Shown piece by piece: positions 6,058 through 14,972 of a stretch of DNA of 23,497 nucleotides; the stretch's first letter is position 1, and each line of letters starts with the position of its first letter. A program made the translations under genes and the position numbers. This stretch comes from a virus, in the IMG/VR virus record IMGVR_UViG_3300022413_000041, positions 1-23,497 of that record; one strand, written 5' to 3'. The notes below the pieces were generated by a model that saw nothing but the letters and a program-made list of their open reading frames with translations, made no database searches and was not told the origin of the DNA.

Positions 6058-9000
6058 TGCCGACCATCAAGGTAACGCTCGACACGAGTGATTTTGACGC
6101 CGGCATTACCCGCGTAAAAAGTCAGCTTGGAACGCTCGGCACATCTGCCCAACAGGCTGGCCAGAACCTCAAGATCGACCAAAAGGGACTTAGGGATACC
6201 ACTGCCAATCTGAACGCGACGACCGCAGCTGCCGGCGGTGCTGCCGCAGGGTTGGGGAAAATCAAGACGGCAGTTGCTGGCCTTGGCATAGCGACAGCGT
6301 TCAGGAGCGCAATAACACTTCTCGGCGGCTTCGATGAGAAGATCCGTTTGGTCGGGCAGGTTGCCGGTGCGACTGGGCGGGAGTTCGATGCTCTGCGGCA
6401 GAAAGCTACCAGCCTCGGCGAAACCACGAGGTTCACCGGGACGCAAGCAGCCGAGGGCCTTCAGGCGCTTGCTCAAGCTGGCCTTTCGGCCCGAGAAGCC
6501 ATCGCTGCCATCGACGCCACTCTGAATCTGGCGATCGCTGGGCAGCTGGAACTGGCTCGCTCTACGCAGATCACAGTTTCGACAATGGCACAGTTCAGCA
6601 TCGAGGCTGAGAACGCTGGCCGAGTGGTGGACGTCCTCACTAAGGCTTCGCAAAGCACGCTCGCCAATGTCGACCAGCTTGCTGTCGGATTGCGCCAATC
6701 CGGTGCCGTGGCATCTGACTTCGGCATTTCGCTCGAAACGACGGTTGCAGCTCTTGGTCTTCTCGTTAGCAGCGGTCTGCGAGCCGAGCAGGCAGGTACC
6801 GGCCTCCGCAACGTGCTTCTCCGCCTTGAGAGTGGCACGACAGAGGTCACAAAGGCTCTGGAGGCTGTCGGTCTATCTGTCGATGACGTTGAAGTATCGA
6901 CCCGTGGCTTGATCCCTGTGCTTGAAACTCTCGGAGATGCCAATCTCTCGAACGCCCAAAAGGTAAAGCTCTTCGGGGTTGAGGGCGTTACTGCCTTCAA
7001 TGCTCTGGTGAAGCAAATCCCCAGCATCCAGGGCCTTTCGGATGCACTTGATGAAGCCGGAGGATCAGCAGCCGCAACAGCGGCCGCTCTGGACGAGTCG
7101 CTACTCGGTGCCGTGTTTAGAGCTACATCTGCATTCCAGGGGTTTATCCAGGCGATCGGCGATGCCGGCCTGACAGCTGTTCTGAAGTCAGTGATCACCG
7201 CCGCTGCCGGAACGTTCACCGATCTAACGGCTGCGGTTAACCAGAGTGCCGATGCCGTCCGCGCGCTAATCCGCCTATTCACTGGTGATTTCTCGGTGAT
7301 CACGAATGCGGTCACGGCGGTCATCAACAAATTTATTTCGTGGCGTGATGTGATCGTGGACCTCGGGGCAAGGCTCAAAGCATCGATTTTTGGGGCGTCA
7401 ACCGAGGTCGACAAGATAACCAGCAGCACGGCGAAGCTCGAAGGGGCCACAATCTCCGCGAAGCGCCGAGCGGACGAGCTCTTCGGCGGTGTTGGAGATG
7501 ATTCGCTTGCTGGCGCGGCCGGCGTCGACACACTGACCTCTGCAATCGGAGGTATAGAAACGGCTACGGCCAAAGCCACGGTTAGCACGGGATCACTCAC
7601 GACCGCCATCAAGGGAATGTCGTCAAGCTCCAAAGAGGGCGCCACGGTCGCTGCAATCGGCATGGCCGATCTCGAAGCGAAAGTCTCAGCTGCAACGGCG
7701 TCCACCGAGGCTCTGGCCACGAAGATGCGCGAGGATTTGGTGGCCGCTACCACGACTGGCGTGACCAACATCACCGCACTGTTCGGCCAAGCATTCACAG
7801 ATATTGGCGCAGGCGGCCAACAGCTCTTCGAAAATCTCGATCGACTGGCCCAAGGGCTCGGGGTGCAACTCGGGGCCACGTTCGCTGGCATCAGTGAAAC
7901 GATCGGCAACGCCCTCGGCCTGGCGGCGAACGAGGTCAACGGGACACTCTCACTGCTCGGCAAATCTCTTGGCGCCTTCGGCGTCACGCTCCAAGACGTA
8001 TTTGGCACTCAAGCAGCAGCTGCAATCCAATTCTTTGGCACGCTGACGAAGAACGAAATCGATGCCATCGTTGCCGCTGGATCAAAGCTGCTCGATTTTT
8101 TTGGGTTCCTGTTCCCCTCGGCGACCGCCACGGCGACGGCGGCCCACACGGCGCACTCCACATCCGTGGTCGCCAGTACCACCAGCACCACTGGTATCCT
8201 GACGACGCTTTGGGGAGGGTTCCAGACCTTCTTCGGCGGGATCGTCTCCGGGATCACGACGCTCTGGACCAACTGGACCACGACATCCACGGCGGCGTCC
8301 ACCGCTGGCGTGGCAGCCAAGGCCGGCTTGTGGCAGCAGTTCCTCGGGTTCTTCCAGGGGATAGGATCTTCGCTACTGTCGATCTGGAACAGCTGGACCA
8401 CGACATCCACTGCGACGACCGCCAGCGGTACCGCGGCGAAGGCTGGGCTGTGGGCCCAGTTCCAAGGGTTCTTCCTCGGTGTGGTCGGGAACCTGCAGGC
8501 AGTCTGGTCTGGCCTTACAGCTTTCCTCACGGCCAACTTCGGTGGGTCGACCGGCGCGATGACAGCGCTGTTCGGTGCGTTCGCAGCATTCTTCGGCAGT
8601 CAAACCGGCAGCATGTCTGGTGTCTTCTCCAGTTTTTCCGGCGCTATGGTCAGTGCGTTCAACAGCGCCATCGGCGCCATGAGGTCAGCGTTCTCCGCTT
8701 TCGGTTCGTTCTTCAATGGTCTCGTGGGTGGGCTCGCATCCAGCTTCGGCAGCTTCATCAGCGGTGCCATTTCCGGATTGAATGGGCTGGTCGGGGCGGC
8801 GAGCAGTGCGGCGAGCGGTATCAGCAGCTCGATCGGCGGCGCGGTCTCCGGCGCAATTGGTGCAGCCCAAGCGGCAGCCAGCACTATCGGTGGCCTTCTC
8901 GGTTTCCAGGGAGGCGGCGTGATTGGTACGGGCCCGGGTGGGACCGGACCGACACGGCAGTTCGACCCGCAAAACGCCACTGTTGCCTTCGGCGGACAGC

Positions 9001-9686
9001 AGTTCGGTGTGGCATCACAAACCTTCGGCGGACAGGTTGGCGGCGTCCTCGGCAGGTTCGTCGGTGGCAACTTTGGATCAGCCTTTGGCGCCGGCGTTGG
9101 AGGTGTTGTTGGTGGGCTCTTTGGTCCTGCCGGTATAGCCGCTGGCGCTGCACTCGGGGCAGTTATTGGGCGCATCGCCGGTGGGGCTCTCGGTCGCTTT
9201 ACCGGCACTGTGGCTGGATCTGGCGGCCCTTCCTTCGTTGGCAGCCCCGGGGGCGGCGGTCTCGGTCAAGAGGGGTTAGGCTCTGGTATCTCTGGCGGCA
9301 GCTTCGGCGGCGAACGGACATCCAGCCCGGGCGGCATTGGCGGCTTCCAGACCGGTGGGTCGATCGTTCGGTCGCGCTCGTTCTTCCGAGTACTCGATAG
9401 CGCCAACAAGCCGGGTGTCGGGCAGGTTGGTGAGGCGGCAGCACCCGAGGCGATCCTGCCACTTGAGCGCAACTCGCGCGGTCGGCTCGGTGTCATTGCA
9501 AAGGTCGATGCCAGCGGCGTTGGTGGCAAGGGCGGTCCGACGACCTCGAACACCTTCATCATCGATGCACGCGGCGCCGACCAGGATGCCATCCAGCGGT
9601 TGGAGCGACTGATCAGAGAGGTCAACGGTTCGGTCGAGTACAGGGCAGCGGCGACGTTTGAACAGATTGTCCGGAGGGCTTCATGA
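6057..9686 (+). CDS. Tail tape measure protein
   Basis: The product has 1209 residues. The TP901-type tape measure core lies at about 70-330 and shows the expected run EFDALRQKATSLGETTRFTG, then AAEGLQALAQAGLSAREAI, and later SGLRAEQAGTGLRNVL. A Ser/Thr/Ala-rich helical middle contains two exact-length 40-residue tandem units (from about 718) and part of a third. A Gly/Ala-rich hydrophobic stretch (about 830-1110) follows. The C-terminus has the common ending GEAAAPEAILPLERNSRGR. Tape measures set tail length and are ejected into the host envelope; at about 0.15 nm per residue the tail would be near 180 nm. No peptidase motif was seen. Start and stop both overlap neighbours. Confidence 0.95.
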   Translation: MPTIKVTLDTSDFDAGITRVKSQLGTLGTSAQQAGQNLKIDQKGLRDTTANLNATTAAAGGAAAGLGKIKTAVAGLGIATAFRSAITLLGGFDEKIRLVGQVAGATGREFDALRQKATSLGETTRFTGTQAAEGLQALAQAGLSAREAIAAIDATLNLAIAGQLELARSTQITVSTMAQFSIEAENAGRVVDVLTKASQSTLANVDQLAVGLRQSGAVASDFGISLETTVAALGLLVSSGLRAEQAGTGLRNVLLRLESGTTEVTKALEAVGLSVDDVEVSTRGLIPVLETLGDANLSNAQKVKLFGVEGVTAFNALVKQIPSIQGLSDALDEAGGSAAATAAALDESLLGAVFRATSAFQGFIQAIGDAGLTAVLKSVITAAAGTFTDLTAAVNQSADAVRALIRLFTGDFSVITNAVTAVINKFISWRDVIVDLGARLKASIFGASTEVDKITSSTAKLEGATISAKRRADELFGGVGDDSLAGAAGVDTLTSAIGGIETATAKATVSTGSLTTAIKGMSSSSKEGATVAAIGMADLEAKVSAATASTEALATKMREDLVAATTTGVTNITALFGQAFTDIGAGGQQLFENLDRLAQGLGVQLGATFAGISETIGNALGLAANEVNGTLSLLGKSLGAFGVTLQDVFGTQAAAAIQFFGTLTKNEIDAIVAAGSKLLDFFGFLFPSATATATAAHTAHSTSVVASTTSTTGILTTLWGGFQTFFGGIVSGITTLWTNWTTTSTAASTAGVAAKAGLWQQFLGFFQGIGSSLLSIWNSWTTTSTATTASGTAAKAGLWAQFQGFFLGVVGNLQAVWSGLTAFLTANFGGSTGAMTALFGAFAAFFGSQTGSMSGVFSSFSGAMVSAFNSAIGAMRSAFSAFGSFFNGLVGGLASSFGSFISGAISGLNGLVGAASSAASGISSSIGGAVSGAIGAAQAAASTIGGLLGFQGGGVIGTGPGGTGPTRQFDPQNATVAFGGQQFGVASQTFGGQVGGVLGRFVGGNFGSAFGAGVGGVVGGLFGPAGIAAGAALGAVIGRIAGGALGRFTGTVAGSGGPSFVGSPGGGGLGQEGLGSGISGGSFGGERTSSPGGIGGFQTGGSIVRSRSFFRVLDSANKPGVGQVGEAAAPEAILPLERNSRGRLGVIAKVDASGVGGKGGPTTSNTFIIDARGADQDAIQRLERLIREVNGSVEYRAAATFEQIVRRAS
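8208..8516 (+). repeat. Tandem 120-bp repeats inside the tape measure gene
   Basis: Two complete in-frame units (8208-8327 and 8328-8447) and about 70 bases of a third begin with LW and end with AAKAG. Each carries WTTTSTA near its middle. The DNA TGGACCACGACATCCAC recurs with a 120-base period. Confidence 0.8.
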
Positions 9687-9871
9687 GCGCCGATGTGGAT
9701 CCACAGACAGCAGCCGACGTGATGCACTTCGAGTTCCGGCGGATCAACCGACGGCGGCGGGGAGCTGTCGAGATCTACTATGTACGCGCCGGGGTCTATA
9801 GGGACGGGATTCGCATCATGTTCAAAGACCCGCTGAAGCGTGCCGGGTACCGACGTGGGGTGGCCAGATGA
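9683..9871 (+). CDS. Small basic protein after the tape measure
   Basis: The product has 62 residues and is strongly basic (a run RRINRRRRGA near residues 19-28). It could carry a short beta segment (AVEIYYVRAGVYRDGIRIMF). It overlaps the tape measure stop by ATGA and its own stop overlaps the next ATG in the same way, which supports real translation as part of a coupled series. No family was recognised. Position between tape measure and distal tail protein suggests a tail tip assembly function, but this is only inference. Confidence 0.6.
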   Translation: MSADVDPQTAADVMHFEFRRINRRRRGAVEIYYVRAGVYRDGIRIMFKDPLKRAGYRRGVAR

Positions 9872-10494
9872 CGATCAACTATCCGATCCGGATCCCCGTC
9901 TATGAGTTCGCCGAGATCTCCTGGGCTCCCCTCTCGGTGGTCGCCAACCCTCGCTCTGCTTTCACCGGCAAGGGACAGATCCAAGTCTTCGAGGGCCAAT
10001 GGTGGGAGGGGCAGGTGACTTTTCCGCAGCTGCCGGTTGAGCTCGCTTCGTCCCTCACTGGATTCCTGACGGCGCTCAACGGTCGCGAGGGAACCTTTCT
10101 GCTCGGCGATCCATCGCACCAGAAGCCTCAAGGACAGGCTAAGGACAACGCTTCGTCTCCGCTGATCAACGGGGCTGGCCAGATAGGAAACCAGATCTCG
10201 ATCAGGAATGGTCCTGTCGCGGTGACTGGATGGCTGGCCCAAGGCGACCTCCTGCAACTCGGCGCGGAGGGGACGGCGTCGCTCCACAAGGTCACCAAGT
10301 CGACGGACACGGATGCGAGCGGCTTGGCCACGATCGACATCTGGCCGCGTCTGCGCAAGTCGCCGGTCGACGGGGCAGGGATCATCCTCGAAGGCGCCCA
10401 GGGGCTGTTCCGCTTGAACCAGGACGGCGCTTCTTGGTCGGTCTCTCCTCCGACGCAGCACGACTCGGGCTTTGCCTGCATCGAGGCGTTCTGA
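9868..10494 (+). CDS. Distal tail-like protein (tail tip assembly)
   Basis: The product has 208 residues. The N-terminal half has the pattern RSAFTGKGQIQVFEGQWWEG, then a helix and the motif NGREGTFLLGDPS at about 71-83. I recall this layout from a group of siphovirus tail proteins encoded just after the tape measure, which take the place of the distal tail protein. The C-terminal half is beta-rich with an ILEGAQGLFRLNQDG segment near the end. It would link the tail tube end to the central tip protein encoded next. The ATG overlaps the previous stop (ATGA). Confidence 0.65.
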   Translation: MTINYPIRIPVYEFAEISWAPLSVVANPRSAFTGKGQIQVFEGQWWEGQVTFPQLPVELASSLTGFLTALNGREGTFLLGDPSHQKPQGQAKDNASSPLINGAGQIGNQISIRNGPVAVTGWLAQGDLLQLGAEGTASLHKVTKSTDTDASGLATIDIWPRLRKSPVDGAGIILEGAQGLFRLNQDGASWSVSPPTQHDSGFACIEAF

Positions 10495-13433
10495 TGGTGA
10501 CACGGGCGCCATTCGCCGAGCTATTCCCCCCCGAGTCTGAAGCTCGCAACGATGCGGCTCGACGTGCGGCCCTCGCTTTGCGCGCGGCGCGCAGCACTCC
10601 AGTCACCGAGGGGTTACTGGCCGAATTGCGAACAGCGCTCGATGAGATCGACGCCAATCGCGACACCGGCGCCAGCTTCCGCCACATCACCTATGGGATC
10701 TCTCGACTGGAGGCGGAGCCGATCTTCGCCGAGGTCGACACGGATGGGAACCTGCACGCCGTCTATGCCATCGCCGGCCACCAGATCATGAACGTGATCA
10801 CCTATGAGGTCGGCGACAACATCGTCTTTCCATCGCAGATAGACGCCGACGGCAATGTCACCACCGGGCGCCTGGCCGGGCTCGCTCGCCTTCGTCTGTC
10901 CAAGGGTGCGCCTGGCCAGGAGGCGGACCCGGTGTTGGTCGCCGAGACGACGCTCGACAGCACGGCCCGCGGTACCGATACCGCGTACATCTATGCCCGC
11001 TACATCTTCGATGCCGACGTGTTCTCGTCCGGCGTCCCCTCACTTGTGGTGGTCCCGATGGGAAAGCCAGTAGTTGACCCTCGCGATGGTCTGATGAAGT
11101 GGTCCAACAACCCGGCGCTCGCCATCTATGATGCACTTATCCGCCCGGACGAAGAGGGCGGACTGGCCGTGCCGCTTGAGCTCATCGATGTGGACAGCTT
11201 CAAGGAGATCGCCGACCTTGCCGAGGAGACTGTTGCCACCAAGCGGTTCACCGCCGTGGTCACCAACACGGTCCCAGCCACGTCAGCGCTTCTGATGTCG
11301 GAGGCGATCAATCCTTTCCAGTGGTGTGACCAGGTCCAGGTGAACCTCCAAGACGGCGAGGTACTGCCGAGCGGCCTATCGATCGGCAGCACCTACTACG
11401 TGATCATCCGGCACGACCGGGCCAACGATGTCACCCTGCCGGCGGTCGCCTTGGCTCTGACGTTCGACGATGCGGTCAACAACATAGCGGTGGCAATCGG
11501 ACCGGCGGCGACGACGTTTGGGCTGACCAAGGTTGCCGAGCCGCGCTACACGATCGGAGCCACCTTCCGCACCAACGACAGTAGGTCTGCTGTGGTGACC
11601 GAGCTGGTCCGCAGTATGGCAGGTTCGCTACTTTTCAGCAGAGGATTGCTGCGCCTCCTGGGTGGGCAGTACACGGAGCCGGTGGCCAAGATCAACCTTG
11701 ACAACGTGATCGGGGCGATCAACCTGGACACCCGGCGGCCGCGGTCGGAGCGCTTCAACCACATAAACGGCGACTACACGTCGCCTGGCAACCTCTACCG
11801 CTCGGCCCCCTATCCGATCGTGAACGGCGGGGGGGTGTTTCAGGGCGACGATGGCGGCGAGATCACCTTCGCCACGCTCGACTTGCCGTTTGTCCAGCGG
11901 CCGCAGCAGGCCCAGAGACTGGCGAAGCTCGAGCTGTTCAAAGCTCGGCAAGAGGTCAGGGCAACGATGCCGTTCGATCTCCGCGTCTACAACGTGCGCG
12001 CCGGTGAGAACATCGAGCTCACCGTGACCGAGCTTGGATGGTCCGATAAGCTCTTCGAGGTCACCAGCCGGCAGCTGTTCCTGTCCAGCCTCGACAACCG
12101 ACCGTTCTTCGGTATCGAGATGAGCCTCCGTGCCACAGACCCGATCGTCTACGACTTCGATGCGGATGAGGAGGTGGTCTCCAGCACGGCGCGTCTGACC
12201 TCGCTATCGAGCATCAGGACTGTCGCGCCGCCGGGCGTGCCTTCGGTAAGCGAAAGCTTGTTTCAAACCTCGGTCGGAGCTGGACTTAGGGTCAAGGTGA
12301 GACTCGACTGGCAGGCGGCACCGGAGCCTTTCTTTGCGCATTACCATGTTCGGTACCGGCTTTCGTCGGAGACCGATTGGATCCTGCTTCCAGACATCGA
12401 AACGAACTTCGCCGAGATCCTGGATATCGCGGCGAACACCTATGATTTCGAGGTCGCGACGGTCAACACGATCGGTGTGCAAAGCGAGGTCCGGCAGTTG
12501 CTGGGCGTGCGGATCTTAGGGCTATCGGCTCCGCCGGAAACTCCAACTAACCTGAGTGGTCAGATTGTCGGCAACTCGACCATCCTGCAGTGGGATCGAC
12601 ACCCCGCTCTCGATGTTAGCCATGGCGGCACTATCGAGGTCAGGCATCATACCGACTGCTTGGGCGGACGCGCCGAAGATGCAGTGCTTCTGGCGACGGT
12701 CACTGGTGATCTGACGATCGTGCAAGTCCCGGCAAAACGCGGGTGCTATTACGTCCGCGCCATCGACCAGACCGGGCAAGCCTCCGGCTTTGCGGAATGG
12801 GGGACGGACTTCCTTGGCCCTGTGGTCTTCGCGCAGCTGATCAGCGGCGGCGCGTTCTCGGCGAACGATAGCGACGAGACCAAGATCACCATCCAGGAAG
12901 ATCCGACCTTTCCCAGTACCAACGTCAACAACACGTTGCTCGAGGATGTCGGGCTTCAGGTACTCAAGCTCGCCCCAGACAACACCTGGGATGATGCAGC
13001 CGACGTGGATGCGATCGCTGATGTGGATCTATTCGCCGCTGATCCAGGGGCGATCTCCGCTGAAGGGGTTTACTATTTCTCCAGCGGTGTCGCACTCACC
13101 GACCTTACCAGGATGCGAGTTGAAACCCTGATCGAGACGCTGGCGGTCAACACTGCCGACAGCTTCGATGAGCGTCCCGGTCTTGTCGATGATTACGCAG
13201 ACTTCGATGGCACGCCGGAGGTCGGAGCGATCGACGCTTGGATCGAGGCGCGTTTTACTCGTGATGATCCACTAGCGTCGCCAACTTGGACGCCGTGGCA
13301 GCGGATCGATACGATCAACCTGTTTCACCGCGGCGTCGAGTTCAGGCTGCAGGTCCGCAGCAACAATCCGTCGTACAACTGCCATGTCTCGCAGCTGCGA
13401 GTGCTCATCCGCGAAATCACTTCGGCGGATTAG
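10494..13433 (+). CDS. Central tail tip/fiber protein, gpJ-like with FN3 domains
   Basis: The product has 979 residues from the ATG at 10494, which overlaps the previous stop (TGATG); an in-frame start at 10230 would lie inside the upstream gene and is rejected. The gpJ-like tail hub region (about 60-585) has AVYAIAGHQIMNVITYEV, DTAYIYARYIFDADVF, WSNNPALAIYD and a late strand with RAGENIELTVTELGW. Between about 252 and 348 an extra module with GLSIGSTYYVI interrupts it. Two FN3-like domains follow (about 590-680 and 681-775). The C-terminal domain (780-979) contains FRLQVRSNNPSYNCHVSQL. Such proteins close the tail tip, touch the host receptor and open the channel for DNA. Confidence 0.85.
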   Translation: MVTRAPFAELFPPESEARNDAARRAALALRAARSTPVTEGLLAELRTALDEIDANRDTGASFRHITYGISRLEAEPIFAEVDTDGNLHAVYAIAGHQIMNVITYEVGDNIVFPSQIDADGNVTTGRLAGLARLRLSKGAPGQEADPVLVAETTLDSTARGTDTAYIYARYIFDADVFSSGVPSLVVVPMGKPVVDPRDGLMKWSNNPALAIYDALIRPDEEGGLAVPLELIDVDSFKEIADLAEETVATKRFTAVVTNTVPATSALLMSEAINPFQWCDQVQVNLQDGEVLPSGLSIGSTYYVIIRHDRANDVTLPAVALALTFDDAVNNIAVAIGPAATTFGLTKVAEPRYTIGATFRTNDSRSAVVTELVRSMAGSLLFSRGLLRLLGGQYTEPVAKINLDNVIGAINLDTRRPRSERFNHINGDYTSPGNLYRSAPYPIVNGGGVFQGDDGGEITFATLDLPFVQRPQQAQRLAKLELFKARQEVRATMPFDLRVYNVRAGENIELTVTELGWSDKLFEVTSRQLFLSSLDNRPFFGIEMSLRATDPIVYDFDADEEVVSSTARLTSLSSIRTVAPPGVPSVSESLFQTSVGAGLRVKVRLDWQAAPEPFFAHYHVRYRLSSETDWILLPDIETNFAEILDIAANTYDFEVATVNTIGVQSEVRQLLGVRILGLSAPPETPTNLSGQIVGNSTILQWDRHPALDVSHGGTIEVRHHTDCLGGRAEDAVLLATVTGDLTIVQVPAKRGCYYVRAIDQTGQASGFAEWGTDFLGPVVFAQLISGGAFSANDSDETKITIQEDPTFPSTNVNNTLLEDVGLQVLKLAPDNTWDDAADVDAIADVDLFAADPGAISAEGVYYFSSGVALTDLTRMRVETLIETLAVNTADSFDERPGLVDDYADFDGTPEVGAIDAWIEARFTRDDPLASPTWTPWQRIDTINLFHRGVEFRLQVRSNNPSYNCHVSQLRVLIREITSAD

Positions 13434-13445
13434 GAGGAGGGTGCC

Positions 13446-14936
13446 ATGAGTCAAGTTGCTGATTTCTCGGTCGCTAACGGATCGGGTCTCCAGGTCCGAT
13501 CTGGGCTCAACGCCGTGTCGGACGCGATCGTGAGCAAGAGCTCTGGGTCGGTGGCGCCAACTGATCTTCAGGCGTACATGAGCTGGTTTGACACATCCGG
13601 CGCCAATGCGATCTGGAACATCCGCAATGGTGCGAACTCTGCCTGGATTCAGCTCGCCGAAGAGATCGGCAGCAACCTAAGGCTATCGTCGGATGGGGCG
13701 TCGATACCCAGCGTCGGGGCGGCGAACACCTTCACCGCAGACCAGAAGATCCGCTTGGCGGCCGCGCTTGGTCAGCTGCTGCTCGGCGGACAGGTCACAA
13801 GCGGCATCGCCTCTCGCCTCGCCATGATCGGCAACAATAGCGGGGCGGCTGAGACGATCTACGCCAAGCTCGAGGCGGACATTGAGACCAACAGTGCAGG
13901 CAACGAATCCGGGCGCCTCCTGGCATCGCTGATCCGGGGTGGATCGCAGCAGGAGATCTTACGTCTCGGCGACGGCGTCCAGATCGGATCGCCGACGGGC
14001 GGACTTAAGGGGCTCGGTACCCTCAACCTGGCAGGCGGCCTGTACATCAACAACGTCGACATCCTGACGACCATCGCTGCGGCTTCGGCGGCGTCGTGGG
14101 AGACTTCGACCCACACGACCAGCCCCCAGGACATGAACCTGGCGAGCAATCGCAACTACGACCTGACCTTCTCGGCCGGCGACATCACGCTGAACTTCGA
14201 CAATCCGACGTCACAGATCGGTCGGTTCGGCCTGATCCGCTTGAACAACACCTCTGGTGGCGACCGCACCATCACCTTCTCGAATGCAAACAGCGTCGAG
14301 ATCGGCGGCGGGTTCACGACAGACGGGACCAAGGTGGTGAGCACCGGCGCCGAGGTCTTCCTGCTCTACATCGTGAAGTCTGCAACGCTGGTCTACCTGT
14401 TCGAGTTCGTCGGCGAGACTGTGGTGTCCGGCAATGGCTTCAGCTCGTTCGTCCAGTGGGATCTAACCACTGGCGAGGCTGCCGATCCATTGCAGCGACT
14501 GCAGGCCATCAGCGACGGCGAGACGCAACGGGTGGTGATCCATGAGCTCACCATGAATGCCAGCGGCGAGCGGCGAGCGTTGATCCGAGCATCTGATGGC
14601 GTTGCCGTTCATGCTCCTGGATCTGGGACGTACAAAGGAACTAGCGATATTGGAGGCAGTGCGGGCAGCGACGCCGGCATTGCGATCGGACAACTGGGCG
14701 AGACGGCGGATAAGCTGTTTGGCGAGTTGTTGATCCGGAGAACTAACAGCACGCTTTGGGTCAAGGGATTGACGACGAGACTTGAGTATGGGGCGAGCGG
14801 GGGCGATGCTAATGGTGTGTGGGAGACCGCGGGGCTTTTCTTTGGAGACACGATCACGCATTGGGTGCCAGCTTTTGTCTCGAGTGTGCAGCCGGCGTCG
14901 GGCAGCAAGTTTACTGTCTTTAGGGATGTCGCGTAA
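13446..14936 (+). CDS. Tail fiber protein
   Basis: The product has 496 residues. Its N-terminal 75 residues follow a pattern shared by many phage tail fibers: MSQVADFSVANGSGLQVR, then YMSWFDTSGANAIWNIRNGA and NSAWIQLAE. This part usually attaches to the tail tip. A Thr/Ala-rich segment beginning NTFTADQKIRLAA comes next, followed by a long, beta-rich shaft and a C-terminal domain with many Gly and Thr residues, likely the host-contacting end. The start has a strong GGAGGAG at 13433-13439. No endosialidase, chaperone or lyase motif was noticed in the C-terminus. No separate fiber assembly chaperone follows. Confidence 0.75.
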   Translation: MSQVADFSVANGSGLQVRSGLNAVSDAIVSKSSGSVAPTDLQAYMSWFDTSGANAIWNIRNGANSAWIQLAEEIGSNLRLSSDGASIPSVGAANTFTADQKIRLAAALGQLLLGGQVTSGIASRLAMIGNNSGAAETIYAKLEADIETNSAGNESGRLLASLIRGGSQQEILRLGDGVQIGSPTGGLKGLGTLNLAGGLYINNVDILTTIAAASAASWETSTHTTSPQDMNLASNRNYDLTFSAGDITLNFDNPTSQIGRFGLIRLNNTSGGDRTITFSNANSVEIGGGFTTDGTKVVSTGAEVFLLYIVKSATLVYLFEFVGETVVSGNGFSSFVQWDLTTGEAADPLQRLQAISDGETQRVVIHELTMNASGERRALIRASDGVAVHAPGSGTYKGTSDIGGSAGSDAGIAIGQLGETADKLFGELLIRRTNSTLWVKGLTTRLEYGASGGDANGVWETAGLFFGDTITHWVPAFVSSVQPASGSKFTVFRDVA

Positions 14937-14972
14937 TTGCTGATTGGCCCGCGACCAGGTTGGCAACCCTAG

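Noticed and set aside
6473-8008. Open frame of 511 codons on the minus strand
   Set aside because: It lies wholly antisense to the well-supported tape measure gene; the product is Ser/Ala/Pro-rich without motifs, as expected for the shadow of a G+C-rich, Ala/Ser-rich gene.
8600-9208. Minus-strand frame of 202 codons rich in Pro
   Set aside because: It is complementary to the Gly-rich end of the tape measure, which produces Pro-rich antisense frames automatically.
8210-9400. Long second + frame inside the tape measure gene, reachable by -1 slipping at T TTT TTT (8096-8102)
   Set aside because: The putative product is Arg/Trp/His-rich with no recognisable motif, and the zero frame keeps conserved tape measure sequence to its end. 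The heptamer encodes ordinary Phe-Phe.
10230-10493. Upstream extension of the central tail tip gene
   Set aside because: It overlaps the distal tail-like gene by over 260 bases; ATG 10494 overlaps the preceding stop as TGATG, the usual arrangement here.
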